Shown piece by piece: positions 55,084 to 64,000 of a DNA stretch of 64,000 bases. Source of the DNA: Marinitoga sp. 38H-ov. Its GTDB lineage: Bacteria; Thermotogota; Thermotogae; Petrotogales; Petrotogaceae. A model generated the notes under the pieces. That model saw nothing but the letters and a program-made list of their open reading frames with translations. It had not been told where the DNA came from and made no database searches. Made by a program: the position numbers and the translations under genes. Positions within the stretch are counted from its first letter, which is position 1, and every line of letters begins with the position of its first letter. The stretch spans positions 17,191 to 81,190 of the forward strand of contig NZ_LNGH01000007.1 of NCBI RefSeq assembly GCF_011057715.1, written 5' to 3'.

Positions 55084-57249
55084 CTAACTCCTCCTTACAT
55101 TAAATACTCCTTTTATGTTTTTTATTGCTGTTAATACCCTCATTAAATGCTGAACATCTTTTACAGCTAATCTTAATTTCAAATCTACTCTATCAATTTT
55201 TCTAGATGTTTCATACATTTCTATATTAGCTTTTTCGTTTTTAACAACACGTCTAATATCATTTAAAACTGATTTATCCTCCAATTCTATAAGTAAATGG
55301 GTTACATATTTTGAATTAACTATATCTTCAGTAATCCACGAAACTTTAACTACTCTAGATTGCGGAACTTCTTTAATATTCATACAATTTTCCCTGTGTA
55401 CTCCTATACCACGTCTGCTTACAATGCCAATAATATCATCGCCTAATACTGGATTACAACATTTTGCAAAATATATATCTATGCCTTCTTGACCATCAAC
55501 GATAACTCCTATGCCTTTTTTCTTATAATTGATTTTTTGAGTAATAAATTTCTCATTTTTTTGTTCAATTTGTTCATCTTTTTTCTCAAAAAGCTTATAA
55601 ATTTCTTTAGGATTAATATCTCCAAATCCAAGTCTTATATATAATTCATTTTCGTTTTTTACATTGTTTTTTTCACAAAAAACCTGATTTTCTTTTAAGT
55701 CGTGAATTAAATTATCTATTGAAATATTTAAATCTTTAGCTATCTCTCTTATTTTTTCTCTACCTTTTTCTTCAAGGTTTTTTTCATTTTTTAATCTATA
55801 ATATCTTTTTATTTTATGTTTTGTACGAGAAGATTTTGCATATTTTAACCAATCTATACTAGGACCAGGTGAATTTCTATTGACAATAATTTCAACAATA
55901 TCACCATTTTGCAATTCGTAACTTATAGGTACAATTTTTCCATTAACTTTTGCTCCGGCAAAGTGATTTCCAACATTTGTGTGTATTGCATATGCAAAAT
56001 CAATAGGTGTAGAACCATATGGTAAATGTAAAATTTCTCCTTTAGGAGTAAAAACAAATACTTCATGGACACTTAATTCTTCTTCTATATCATTTAAGTT
56101 AAATGCTGATTGTGCAATTTCCTTATGTAAATCCATTAATCTTTTAACAAAATATAATTTTTTAGAATCAACACCTTGTTTATATGCCCAATGAGCAGCT
56201 AATCCATATTCGCTTTCTTCATGCATTTCCCAGTCTCTAATTTGTATTTCTAATGTTTCACCCTTATTCGTAATTACTGTAGTATGAATAGATCTATATC
56301 CATTGGATTTAGGAACAGCAATATAATCTTTAATTCTTCCCGGGACAGGTCTCCAAACAGAATGAACAACCCCCAATGCAGCATAGCAAGCGGTTGGTGA
56401 TTCAGTAATAATTCTTAAAGCTATAACATCATATATTTCATCAAAACTTTTATTTTTTCTAAGCATTTTTTCCCATATACTATATAAATGCTTTGATCTT
56501 CCTTGAAGAGAAGATTTTATATTATGTTTTTTTAGTTGTTCTAAAATTATCTCTTTATATTCTTCCATTCTATCATGAACATTTTTAATTTTTTCTTCTA
56601 GTTTATTTTTTAAATCCTTATATGCTTGTGGATAAAGATACATAAAAGATAAATCTTCTAATTCTGCTTTTATTTTATGTATTCCTAACCTATGAGCAAT
56701 TGGAGCATATATCTTAAGAGTCTCTTGAGCTTTTATTATCTGCTTTTTTTGTGGAACATATTGCAATGTTCTCATGTTATGTAATCTATCAGAAAGTTTA
56801 ACAATTATAACTCTAATATCATTAGACATAGCAAGTAACATTTTACGTATAGTTTCTATTTTTTCTAGTGATTTCATATCAACTTTATTTAATTTTTCAT
56901 TTAATTTTAAATTGCTAATTTTAGTGACTCCATCTACAATTCTGGCTATATCATCTCCGAATTCTTTTTGAATAACTTCTATATTTACATTACAATCTTC
57001 TACTACATCATGTAATAATGCTGATGAAATGCTTTCAATATCCATTTTTAATTCAGCTAAAATTTTTGAAACTTCCTTAGGGTGTTCAAAAAAAGGTTCT
57101 CCAGAAGCACGCATTTGTCCTTCATGCGCTTCTTTTGCCAAAAAATATGCTTTTTTTAATATTTCTATTTCAGAAGTATTTAAATTTCTTTCTAATAAAT
57201 TTTTAATTTCTTTCAAATATAAGTCGAATTCTTTGTTTATTTTATCCAT
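55084..57249 (-). CDS. (p)ppGpp synthetase/hydrolase (Rel/Spo)
   Basis: 721 residues, full length. HD hydrolase domain with [12 protein letters not shown] and [11 protein letters not shown] (about 72-80, HD pair); the [11 protein letters not shown] helix; synthetase with LYSIWEKM and [13 protein letters not shown] domain ([26 protein letters not shown]); a short linker helix and a C-terminal ACT domain. The HD residues are intact, so hydrolysis is expected along with synthesis. Naming Rel versus SpoT is not possible from one gene. Confidence 0.95.
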   Translation of the reverse strand: MDKINKEFDLYLKEIKNLLERNLNTSEIEILKKAYFLAKEAHEGQMRASGEPFFEHPKEVSKILAELKMDIESISSALLHDVVEDCNVNIEVIQKEFGDDIARIVDGVTKISNLKLNEKLNKVDMKSLEKIETIRKMLLAMSNDIRVIIVKLSDRLHNMRTLQYVPQKKQIIKAQETLKIYAPIAHRLGIHKIKAELEDLSFMYLYPQAYKDLKNKLEEKIKNVHDRMEEYKEIILEQLKKHNIKSSLQGRSKHLYSIWEKMLRKNKSFDEIYDVIALRIITESPTACYAALGVVHSVWRPVPGRIKDYIAVPKSNGYRSIHTTVITNKGETLEIQIRDWEMHEESEYGLAAHWAYKQGVDSKKLYFVKRLMDLHKEIAQSAFNLNDIEEELSVHEVFVFTPKGEILHLPYGSTPIDFAYAIHTNVGNHFAGAKVNGKIVPISYELQNGDIVEIIVNRNSPGPSIDWLKYAKSSRTKHKIKRYYRLKNEKNLEEKGREKIREIAKDLNISIDNLIHDLKENQVFCEKNNVKNENELYIRLGFGDINPKEIYKLFEKKDEQIEQKNEKFITQKINYKKKGIGVIVDGQEGIDIYFAKCCNPVLGDDIIGIVSRRGIGVHRENCMNIKEVPQSRVVKVSWITEDIVNSKYVTHLLIELEDKSVLNDIRRVVKNEKANIEMYETSRKIDRVDLKLRLAVKDVQHLMRVLTAIKNIKGVFNVRRS

Positions 57250-57301
57250 TTATTCACATCCTTCCTATATTATAATTATATCACAAAACCATTTTTTATG
57301 A

Positions 57302-57307
57302 TATAAT
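57302..57307 (+). promoter_or_regulatory. Extended -10 upstream of fabG
   Basis: TGATATAAT (57299-57307), no clear -35. It would start transcription about 30 bp before the fabG ATG, which has a GGAGG site. Confidence 0.5.
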
Positions 57308-57344
57308 ATGATATATTCAAAGGTTTGAAATTGGAGGTAAAAAT

Positions 57345-58094
57345 ATGAAATTAGAAAATAAAGTATGTATTGTTACAGGTGCTAATAGAGGTATTGGAAA
57401 AGAGATATGTAGAAAATTTGTAGAAGAGGGAGCAACAGTTTTAGGTTTTGCTAGAAATTTAGAAGATTTAAAAAAAGTTGAAGAAGAATTAAATGTTTTA
57501 AATAAAGGTTTTTTTAGGGGATATAAAGTTGATGTTTCTAATAGTGAAGAAGTAAATAATGCTGTAAAAGATATATTTAATGAATATAAAAGAATAGATG
57601 TTCTTGTAAATAATGCTGGGGTAGCAAAAGATATGTTATTGCTATTAATGAAAGAAGAAGATTTTGATTTTGTTATAAACGTTAATTTAAAAGGTGTATT
57701 TTTAGTTACAAAAGCTGTAGCTAAAGTTATGAGGAAACAAAAAGAAGGCTCAATTATAAATATTTCAAGTGTTGTGGGAATAGATGGAAATATAGGACAA
57801 ACAAACTATTCTGCAAGTAAATCTGGTGTAATAGGAATGACAAAAACATGGGCAAAAGAACTTACAATGAGAGGAGAACAAATTAGAGTAAATGCAGTAG
57901 CTCCTGGCTTTATAGAAACAGATATGACAAAAAATCTTGATGAAGAATTAAAAAAAGAAGCTTTAAAAAGAATTTTACTTAGGCGTTTAGGCAATGCGGA
58001 AGAAGTAGCAAAGGTAGTATTATTTTTAGCATGTGATGATTCATCATATATAACAGGTCAAGTTATAAGGATAGATGGAGGGTTATCATTGTAA
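57345..58094 (+). CDS. fabG: 3-oxoacyl-ACP reductase
   Basis: 249 residues. TGANRGIGKEI (NADPH site), NNAGVAKD, catalytic Ser in INISSVVG, YSASKSG (Tyr-Lys pair) and NAVAPGFIETDMT are the FabG pattern, ending GQVIRIDGGLSL. Reduces 3-oxoacyl-ACP in fatty acid synthesis. Its TAA overlaps the next ATG (TAATG), so it is coupled to the radical SAM gene. Confidence 0.93.
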   Translation: MKLENKVCIVTGANRGIGKEICRKFVEEGATVLGFARNLEDLKKVEEELNVLNKGFFRGYKVDVSNSEEVNNAVKDIFNEYKRIDVLVNNAGVAKDMLLLLMKEEDFDFVINVNLKGVFLVTKAVAKVMRKQKEGSIINISSVVGIDGNIGQTNYSASKSGVIGMTKTWAKELTMRGEQIRVNAVAPGFIETDMTKNLDEELKKEALKRILLRRLGNAEEVAKVVLFLACDDSSYITGQVIRIDGGLSL

Positions 58095-59023
58095 TGGGAT
58101 ATATACCAGGATATATAAAATTATATGAAAATGGGGAATTGCATAGACGAAGAGATTTATTATATGAAAAATTATATTCATGTGATTTATGTCCAAAGAA
58201 TTGTAAAGTGAATAGATATGAAAATTTAGGGGTATGTAAAGTTGGAGATAAAATAAAAATTTCAGAATTCGTCTTATATAAAGGAGAAGAACCACCTTTA
58301 GTTGGAGATACTGGTGCAGGAGGAGTGTTTTTCAGCAATTGTGCTATGAAATGTGTATATTGTCAAAATTTTAATTTTTCTCAAAATGGTTTTGGGAATG
58401 AATTTTCAGTAGAAGAATTAGCAAACAAATTTATTTGGCTACAAAATGAAAAAAAAGTAAAAAACATAGATCTAGTTACAGCTACACCTTATTTGCCATT
58501 TATATTTGATGCATTGATATTAGCCATTGAAAAAGGTTTGAATATTCCATTATTATGGAATACGTCATCGTATGAAACTGTTGAAACATTAAAATTACTA
58601 GATGGAATAATTGATATTTATTTACCAGATATTAGATATACATCAGAATATGCTGCGAACAGATATTCAAAAACGCCAGATTATTGGGAATATGCAAATA
58701 AAGCTATAATTGAAATGTATAACCAAACAAAGGGAGAATATATTTTTGAAGATGATATATTAAAAAAAGGTATGATAGTAAGAGTTCTTGTTTTGCCTAA
58801 TAATATTGATGAATCTAAAGATGCTTTAAGATTTATTGCCAAATTAGATAAAAATATTTTAATTAGTTTAATGGATCAATTTGTTCCAGTATATAGAACT
58901 AATGAATATCCTGAAATAAATAGATTTTTAAAGAAAAGTGAATATGATAAGGTAGTAGATTTGATGGTAAATTTAGATTTAGAAGGTTGGGTACAAGAAC
59001 ATAAATTATTAGAGGAGGATTAA
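58094..59023 (+). CDS. Radical SAM protein, PflX/COG1313 type
   Basis: 309 residues. An N-terminal Cys cluster CDLCPKNCKVNRYENLGVC precedes the radical SAM CAMKCVYCQN motif (CxxxCxxC, about 90-99). GDTGAGGVFFSNC just before it is typical of this PflA-like subgroup. No glycyl radical enzyme is nearby, so the target is unknown. Overlaps fabG by 1 nt and is followed directly by the TyrR-like gene. Confidence 0.88.
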   Translation: MGYIPGYIKLYENGELHRRRDLLYEKLYSCDLCPKNCKVNRYENLGVCKVGDKIKISEFVLYKGEEPPLVGDTGAGGVFFSNCAMKCVYCQNFNFSQNGFGNEFSVEELANKFIWLQNEKKVKNIDLVTATPYLPFIFDALILAIEKGLNIPLLWNTSSYETVETLKLLDGIIDIYLPDIRYTSEYAANRYSKTPDYWEYANKAIIEMYNQTKGEYIFEDDILKKGMIVRVLVLPNNIDESKDALRFIAKLDKNILISLMDQFVPVYRTNEYPEINRFLKKSEYDKVVDLMVNLDLEGWVQEHKLLEED

Positions 59024-59024
59024 G

Positions 59025-60677
59025 GTGAAAACAGAAGATTTGATTTTAAGAATTTTAGATGATATACAAGAAGCAGTTATCCTTATTAATTCTGAAGAAC
59101 AGATAATATTTTTAAATAATTCAGCTTCAAAAATTCTTAATTTATCTAAAGAGAAAGCATTGTATAAAAAAGTAACAGATACTATATCAGATACAAGATT
59201 GCATATAGTTTTAAAAACTGGAATTCCAGAATTAGATAGAATTCAAAATCTAGGGAAAAAAATAATAGTTACTTCAAGATTTCCTATAAAAAATGAGAAT
59301 GATGAAGTTATTGGAGCAGCAGCTATATTTAGAGATATTACAAGTGTTCAAAAATTAGCAGAAGAAGTAACCAACTTAAGAGATTTAGAATCTCTTTTAA
59401 GAGCTATTATTGATTCAACATATGATGCAATTTCTGTAGCCGATGAAGAAGGAAGAATAGTTATGGTTAATAAAGCTTATACAAAAGTTACTGGGTTATC
59501 CCCTAAAGATGTGATAGGTAAATTAGCTACATATGATATTGCTGAAGGTCAAGAAAGTATGCATATAAGATGTTCAAGGGAAAAACAACCTATATTAAAT
59601 GTGAAAACTAAATTAGCAACAAATAAGAAAGAAGTTTTAATTAATGTAAATCCTGTTTTTGTAAAAGGTGAGTTTAAAGGTAGTGTAGGTGTAATACATG
59701 ATATATCAGAAATTGAAAGGTTAATAAGAGAACTCGAAGCTACAAAAAGATTATTAAAAAAAGATGAAGCGAAATATACTTTTGAAGATATAACTGTAGA
59801 GTCAGAAATAATGAAAAATGTTGTTTTTCAATCAAAAAAAGCTGCAAATACAAATGTAAATTTGCTATTAAACGGAGAACCTGGTGTAGGAAAAGAAATA
59901 TTGGCTCAAGCTATACATAATTATAGCAGTAAAAGAGATAACCCCTTTATATCTATGAATTTGTTATTATATGATGAAAAAAAGCAAATAGAAATGTTTT
60001 TTGATAGTGAAGAAAGTTTAATAGAAAGAGCTGATAGTGGTACATTGTTTATAGACAATGCACATTTAATGGGAGCTGATGTTCAAAATTTAATGTATGA
60101 ACTATTAAATGAAGGTTATGTATATTATAATAAGAAAAAGATAAATTTAAATGCAAGAATTATTTTTGCAACTCCAGAAAATTTAAAAGAATTAATGTCA
60201 ATAGGTAAATTTTCTAGAAAATTATATTATAAAATGGCTGTGGTTACAATTGAAGTACCACCTTTGAGAGAAAGAAAAGAAGATTTACCTTCAATGTCAA
60301 AACAAATATTACATATATTAAATCAAAAACACGAAAAAGTAGTATATGATATATCTGAAGATGCAATAAATATATTAGTAAACTATGATTGGCCTGGAAA
60401 TATAAGAGAATTAGAAAATGTTTTAGATAGAGCTTTAATGAATATGGCGCAATCTGAAACAATAATAACTTCTATGCATTTACCTGATTTATCAAAAGAA
60501 AATGATGACGGGAATCAGATTAATGGTACATTAAAAGAAATGCTTGATGAACATGAGAAAAGAATTATTATAGAAACATTGAAAATATGTCAAGGCAATA
60601 AAACTGCTGCAGCAAAAAAATTAGGTCTTACGGTGAGGAATTTATATTATAAATTAGAAAAATTGGGGTTAAAATGA
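59025..60677 (+). CDS. PAS-PAS-AAA+-Fis regulator lacking GAFTGA (TyrR-like)
   Basis: 550 residues; GTG start behind GGAGG. Two PAS domains (about 5-110 and 125-235), a short helix, an AAA+ domain with Walker A GEPGVGKE (284-291), Walker B LFIDN (D344, N345 where Glu is usual), LRERKEDLP, NYDWPGNIRELENVLDRAL, and a C-terminal Fis-type HTH (GNKTAAAKKLGLTVRNLYYKLEKLGLK). The GAFTGA loop needed to contact sigma54 is absent, as in TyrR, so it should not activate sigma54 promoters. Overlaps fliJ by 4 nt. Confidence 0.9.
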   Translation: MKTEDLILRILDDIQEAVILINSEEQIIFLNNSASKILNLSKEKALYKKVTDTISDTRLHIVLKTGIPELDRIQNLGKKIIVTSRFPIKNENDEVIGAAAIFRDITSVQKLAEEVTNLRDLESLLRAIIDSTYDAISVADEEGRIVMVNKAYTKVTGLSPKDVIGKLATYDIAEGQESMHIRCSREKQPILNVKTKLATNKKEVLINVNPVFVKGEFKGSVGVIHDISEIERLIRELEATKRLLKKDEAKYTFEDITVESEIMKNVVFQSKKAANTNVNLLLNGEPGVGKEILAQAIHNYSSKRDNPFISMNLLLYDEKKQIEMFFDSEESLIERADSGTLFIDNAHLMGADVQNLMYELLNEGYVYYNKKKINLNARIIFATPENLKELMSIGKFSRKLYYKMAVVTIEVPPLRERKEDLPSMSKQILHILNQKHEKVVYDISEDAINILVNYDWPGNIRELENVLDRALMNMAQSETIITSMHLPDLSKENDDGNQINGTLKEMLDEHEKRIIIETLKICQGNKTAAAKKLGLTVRNLYYKLEKLGLK

Positions 60678-61120
60678 GATTTCAATTTAATTTAGAAAGA
60701 TTAAAAAATCTTAGAGAAAGATTAGAAGAAGATGCTAAAAGAATATTTTTAGAAGCTACTGCTGAAAGAATAAAAGCAGAAGAAGCCCTTATTGAAATAA
60801 ATAACAAGATAAAAGAAGAAAATGAAAATTTTGTAAAACAAATCTCTCAAAATTTGATAACTATACAGGATATTCAACAATGGAGATCTTATTTAGAGTC
60901 ATTGGAAAATAAAAAGGTTAAATTAGGAGAGATATATAGAGAAAAATTAGCAGATGAAGAAGAAAAAAGACAAAGATATTTAGAAGCTAGAAAAGAAAGA
61001 GTAATATTAGAAAAATTAAAAAAGAGAAAATTTGAAGAGTATAAAATTGAATTTCAAAGAGAAGAAAATAGAAATTTAGATGAAATAGGTATTCAAATGT
61101 ATTATAGAAATAATAAGTAA
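60674..61120 (+). CDS. fliJ: Flagellar export protein FliJ
   Basis: 148 residues, almost entirely coiled coil: FQFNLERLKNLRERLEEDAKRIFLEAT at the start and YLEARKERVILEKLKKRKFEEYKIEFQREENRNLDEIG at the end, the FliJ pattern. Acts with the FliI ATPase in flagellar protein export. No other flagellar gene is in the window, so it is detached from its usual cluster. 4-nt overlap with the regulator. Confidence 0.82.
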   Translation: MRFQFNLERLKNLRERLEEDAKRIFLEATAERIKAEEALIEINNKIKEENENFVKQISQNLITIQDIQQWRSYLESLENKKVKLGEIYREKLADEEEKRQRYLEARKERVILEKLKKRKFEEYKIEFQREENRNLDEIGIQMYYRNNK

Positions 61121-61161
61121 AATAAATTTTATATTTTCTTCACTAAACTTAATAATTATTA

Positions 61162-61170
61162 TGGTATAAT
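61162..61170 (+). promoter_or_regulatory. Extended -10 promoter of tRNA-Cys
   Basis: TGGTATAAT, ending 12 bp before the tRNA; no clear -35. Confidence 0.6.
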
Positions 61171-61182
61171 ACACACGGTTAA

Positions 61183-61259
61183 GGCAACGTAGCCAAGGGG
61201 TCTAAGGCGGCGGTCTGCAAAATCGCTATTCGTGGGTTCAAATCCCACCGTTGCCTCCA
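61183..61259 (+). tRNA. tRNA-Cys (anticodon GCA)
   Basis: 77 nt with encoded CCA. Acceptor GGCAACG / CGTTGCC, anticodon loop CTGCAAA in a GCGGT / ATCGC stem, T-loop TTCAAAT. Discriminator T, as expected for Cys. Confidence 0.94.
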
Positions 61260-61260
61260 A

Positions 61261-61286
61261 AAAACTCCCTCATCAGAGGGAGTTTT
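61261..61286. terminator. Bidirectional terminator, tRNA-Cys / epimerase-like gene
   Basis: AAAACTCCCTC-ATCA-GAGGGAGTTTT stem followed by CTTTT. Confidence 0.9.
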
Positions 61287-62181
61287 CTTTTAATTCAATA
61301 CTTATTTTCCAGCTTTTTTCTTCACCAGGTTCAAAAATTAAATATTTATTGTATTTTTTAGCGATTTCTAATGAATCGTAAAAGCCATTACAAGGCTCTA
61401 TTGCGCAATTATACTCTCCTTTAAATCCCCCTTCATTTTTCCAAATTCCAGCATATGGGAGATCTTTAAATTCTATATTATACAATAGTTTATTATTATT
61501 TAAAGTAATTCCTGCAGAGTTTATTTTATCTAATAAATAGAATTTTTCAGTGTTTTTTGATTCAATAGGTAAAAATTTATTTAGATTATAATTATTATAT
61601 ATAGGATAATCACATATATTTTCAAAATTTCCTAAAAATTTACTATTTTTTTTGACATTTAGGACTTTATCTATATTTTCTAATATAATTTCACTGTTAT
61701 TGTCTATAGCAATCAATCCATGAAATGCCCAAAAACCTCTAAATTCAGTTTTGTTTAAGTTTTTGACAGAATAGTTAAAAACAATAGTATTATTTTTTAA
61801 GTTAATAGTTCTTTTAAAAATATAATTAAATTTAGGACTTTTTACTTCGCAATAAATGCTAGTATCATTTATTTTTTTACATAACCAAGGAATACTCCAT
61901 AACTCTCCATGATCTGGTAATTTTTCTCCATAATATTCTTCAAAGGGATAAATACACTCATCTATATTAGGAAACATTTCATCAATTCCAGATGTATCAT
62001 ATTTTTCAAAAGAATCTCCATATTTAGGTAAACGATATTTTTTTAAAGTGGGTTGAAATAAAACTTCGAAATTTTGCGGTTTATATATTATTGAAGCAAC
62101 TTTTGCTCCTATTTGAGGTATTACTACCAATTTAATATTATTGTTTTCTAAAATTATAGATTCCATATTATAATATTTCAT
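61273..62181 (-). CDS. Aldose 1-epimerase-like (galactose mutarotase fold) protein
   Basis: 302 residues. IILENNNIKLVVIPQIGAKVASIIYKP at the start, GIDEMFPNIDEC and LPDHGELWSIPW (His as in mutarotases), a middle of beta strands and a C-terminal CAIEPCNGFYDSLEIAKK with the catalytic-type Glu. It matches the mutarotase/DUF4432-like superfamily rather than classic GalM. Substrate unknown. Confidence 0.82.
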   Translation of the reverse strand: MKYYNMESIILENNNIKLVVIPQIGAKVASIIYKPQNFEVLFQPTLKKYRLPKYGDSFEKYDTSGIDEMFPNIDECIYPFEEYYGEKLPDHGELWSIPWLCKKINDTSIYCEVKSPKFNYIFKRTINLKNNTIVFNYSVKNLNKTEFRGFWAFHGLIAIDNNSEIILENIDKVLNVKKNSKFLGNFENICDYPIYNNYNLNKFLPIESKNTEKFYLLDKINSAGITLNNNKLLYNIEFKDLPYAGIWKNEGGFKGEYNCAIEPCNGFYDSLEIAKKYNKYLIFEPGEEKSWKISIELKENSL

Positions 62182-62257
62182 TGCATCACTCCTTATAATT
62201 TTTTATAAAAAATTATAATACAATTTTATTAAATTATTATTTTAAAAAAATAAAAAA

Positions 62258-62277
62258 AGCGCAGCAAAAGCCGCGCT
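62258..62277 (-). terminator. Terminator of the metP-metS operon
   Basis: An 8-bp stem AGCGCAGC / GCCGCGCT (one wobble pair), loop AAAA on +. On the minus strand a T7 tract follows. Confidence 0.88.
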
Positions 62278-62282
62278 AAATA

Positions 62283-62384
62283 CTATTTTTTATTAGCTTT
62301 AGAAGCTATGTTTAATGACCAAGCTAAACCTCCAAATAGTACTACACCAGCAAATATCATAAAAAATATTGCACTTCCTGACAT
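62283..62384 (-). CDS. metS: MetS-type small subunit of NSS transporter, 33 residues
   Basis: ATG 62384 behind GGAGGGATAAAT, 11 bp after the transporter gene. The product SGSAIFFMIFAGVVLFGGLAWSLNIASKANKK is one membrane helix with a basic tail, the form of MetS, the microprotein that works with MetP-type sodium-dependent methionine/alanine importers. Short enough to be missed by ORF filters. Position, length and ribosome site all agree. Confidence 0.88.
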   Translation of the reverse strand: MSGSAIFFMIFAGVVLFGGLAWSLNIASKANKK

Positions 62385-62395
62385 ATTTATCCCTC

Positions 62396-63910
62396 CTATT
62401 CCTCTTCGAAGGTTATTTCTGAAGCCTTTAAATCATATTTTTCATCTTTAGAAGGTATTTTTGCAAAAATAAATGCTAAAATTGGTACTAAAATAAATAC
62501 AACAAAACCAATTGTAAGAGCCCATCCTGGATATCCTTCATATGGATTTTTTAATTCATCAGCAAGAGTAAGACCTAAAATAAATATTAATACTAATGGA
62601 ATAATATATTTTAATGAAATATCGAACCATTTACCTATTTTTATTTCAGATACTGAATTAATATAGTCTCTTAATTTTTCCGCGCCAAATACCCAACCTA
62701 TTACAATTGATTCTAAAATACCAACTACTAATAATGCATATGTACCCATATAATGATCAATAATATCTAACCAATATAACCCACCTTGTGTTGAGAATAA
62801 TAATCCAAAAATAAATCCTAAAATAGAAAATCCTATTAAGAATGATTTTTTATTAATTTTAAATTTATCCCCAGCAGAAGCTTCAACAGCTTCAACTAAT
62901 GAAAATGCTGAATCAATACCTAAAGTTAATAACATTACAAAAAATGCCAACCCAAAAATAGATTGAACAATAACTCCTCCAGGTATTAGTGATATAGCTT
63001 GAGGGTAAACCACGAATGCTAATCCAATACCTCCGCTAACAACTTCGTTAACTGGAACGCTCATTTGTTGAGCCATATAACCTAAAACGGAAAATACAGC
63101 AATACCTGCTAAGAAAGATGTAGCTGAATTCCCTAAAGCAGTTATAATAGCATTATTTGCGACATCGCTTTTCTTATTATTATAACTTCCATATGCAATC
63201 ATAATACCAAAAGCTAAACTTAAAGAAAAGAAAATTTGTCCAAAAGCATTTGCCCAAACTCTAGGATCTGCCAATTTAGAAAAATTTGGATCAAATAAAT
63301 AATTTAAACCAGTAGCAGCCCCAGGTAAAGTTACACCTCTAATACCTAATAATATTAATAATATTACAGGCAATGGAACTGTCCACATTACTGTTTTACC
63401 AACAGATTCTGTACCTTTTCTTAAAATTAAATATATCCAAACCCATGTAATTATTAACCCAATAAGAACAGGAAGTCTAATACCGCCTATTTGACCAGGG
63501 CCATCAGATAATTTTAAAAATTCACCAAAAAAGAATCCTTTTGGATCATCTTTCCACATAGTCCCAAATGAAAAATATAAATAATTAAAAATCCAAGCCA
63601 TAATAACATTATAATAAAATGTTATAATTGCACCTGTAATAACTGCCCACCATCCAATAAATTCAGCGCCTTTTGTTACTTTAACCATTGATTTTGGAGC
63701 ACTAGCTTGCAAGCCTTGCCCAATACCAAATTCTGCCATTAAAAGAGGAATACCAGCAATAAATAATGCTACAAAATAAGGAATATAAAATGCACCACCA
63801 CCATTTTGATAGGCCATATATGGGAAACGCCATGCATTACCCAATCCTGCTGCTGAACCTATAGCCGCTAAAACAAAAGCCCATCTTGAACCCCACTTTT
63901 GTCTTGCCAT
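62396..63910 (-). CDS. Sodium-dependent amino acid transporter, NSS family (MetP-like)
   Basis: 504 residues, 11-12 membrane helices. N-terminal WGSRWAFVLAAIGSAAGLGNAWRFPYMAYQ is the NSS signature including the unwound TM1 sodium/substrate site; SLSLAFGIMIAYGSYNNKKSDV (about 228-249) is the TM6 region. The adjacent metS gene supports methionine or alanine uptake. Start ATG 63910 with GGGGTGG upstream. An ArgR-like palindrome lies in its upstream region. Confidence 0.93.
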   Translation of the reverse strand: MARQKWGSRWAFVLAAIGSAAGLGNAWRFPYMAYQNGGGAFYIPYFVALFIAGIPLLMAEFGIGQGLQASAPKSMVKVTKGAEFIGWWAVITGAIITFYYNVIMAWIFNYLYFSFGTMWKDDPKGFFFGEFLKLSDGPGQIGGIRLPVLIGLIITWVWIYLILRKGTESVGKTVMWTVPLPVILLILLGIRGVTLPGAATGLNYLFDPNFSKLADPRVWANAFGQIFFSLSLAFGIMIAYGSYNNKKSDVANNAIITALGNSATSFLAGIAVFSVLGYMAQQMSVPVNEVVSGGIGLAFVVYPQAISLIPGGVIVQSIFGLAFFVMLLTLGIDSAFSLVEAVEASAGDKFKINKKSFLIGFSILGFIFGLLFSTQGGLYWLDIIDHYMGTYALLVVGILESIVIGWVFGAEKLRDYINSVSEIKIGKWFDISLKYIIPLVLIFILGLTLADELKNPYEGYPGWALTIGFVVFILVPILAFIFAKIPSKDEKYDLKASEITFEEE

Positions 63911-63981
63911 ACAACCACCCCTTTCTGAATATTAAGAAAAAAATTCTATTATTACTAATAATGAATAAAAATAAAAAAAAC

Positions 63982-63997
63982 ATGAAAAATATTTCAT
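63982..63997. promoter_or_regulatory. ArgR-like palindrome 3 (upstream of metP)
   Basis: ATGAAAAATATTTCAT, perfectly complementary to the copy at 48117-48132. It lies about 70 bp upstream of the transporter start; no clear promoter was placed. Confidence 0.55.
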
Positions 63998-64000
63998 ATG

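Noticed and set aside
59025-60677. sigma54-dependent activator
   Set aside because: The GAFTGA loop is missing from the AAA+ domain.

Overview
The window is very AT-rich bacterial DNA. tRNA stems are GC-rich, coding density is high, strong GGAGG-type ribosome sites are common and several starts are TTG or GTG. Gene content (EndoV, an 889-residue DNA polymerase I with an intact proofreading site, tandem deoxynucleoside kinases, a BMP-type nucleoside ABC transporter, FliJ, type III-like CRISPR) suggests a thermophilic Thermotogota of the Petrotogaceae/Marinitoga kind. That assignment is inferred from protein character only. No rRNA, transposase or prophage genes were seen.

1-10,550 is a defence locus. 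A four-gene operon encodes a CARF protein resembling the cOA-activated Cami1 type (CARF, wHTH, RelE-like), a single-chain beta/beta'-type RNA polymerase of 1375 residues, a 260-residue unknown protein, and an AAA+ protein of the bacterial enhancer-binding type that has no DNA-binding domain. It ends at a terminator, followed by a leader with a duplicated motif and a CRISPR array of 34 repeats and 33 spacers. This RNAP/AAA+ module beside a type III-like array is the best candidate for an undescribed system. The cas genes must lie outside the window, to the left.

10,551-14,889 holds GDPD, then a compact operon dnaN-ispF-nfi-IMPase-small ORF. 14,882-23,447 is one long minus-strand operon with overlapping genes (propeller-like secreted protein, GT2, PlsY-like, SnoaL-like, SDR, two CrtI-like oxidases, EFR1 flavodoxin/ferredoxin, SagB-like oxidoreductase). 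It looks like a lipid or isoprenoid modification pathway and partly recalls staphyloxanthin clusters, but has no CrtM/CrtB. 23,559-28,911 holds msrA, two deoxynucleoside kinases, an alpha/beta hydrolase, a DUF362 ferredoxin protein, a Cys-rich protein and an Fsr-like MFS pump. 29,002-35,747 is a BMP-type nucleoside uptake operon with an unknown membrane protein. 36,018-39,442 is surE-def-fmt plus two membrane/metal-related genes.

39,475-43,722 is a tRNA region in which a whole promoter-tRNA(Leu, fMet, Met)-terminator unit is duplicated almost perfectly around a diguanylate cyclase gene. It is followed by a HAD phosphatase that seems to start at ATT. 43,797-51,003 holds arginine-catabolism genes (arcC, arcB, a PepV/ArcT-like dipeptidase, an ArcD-like YfcC carrier), a transglycosylase-like lipoprotein and ribokinase. 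An ArgR-like palindrome recurs upstream of the arc genes, the dipeptidase-carrier operon and the MetP-like transporter at the right end.

51,023-61,259 carries polA, dtd, a Rel/Spo enzyme, fabG, a radical SAM protein, a TyrR-like regulator, fliJ and tRNA-Cys. 61,273-63,910 has an aldose-epimerase-like protein and a two-component NSS transporter (MetS microprotein plus MetP).
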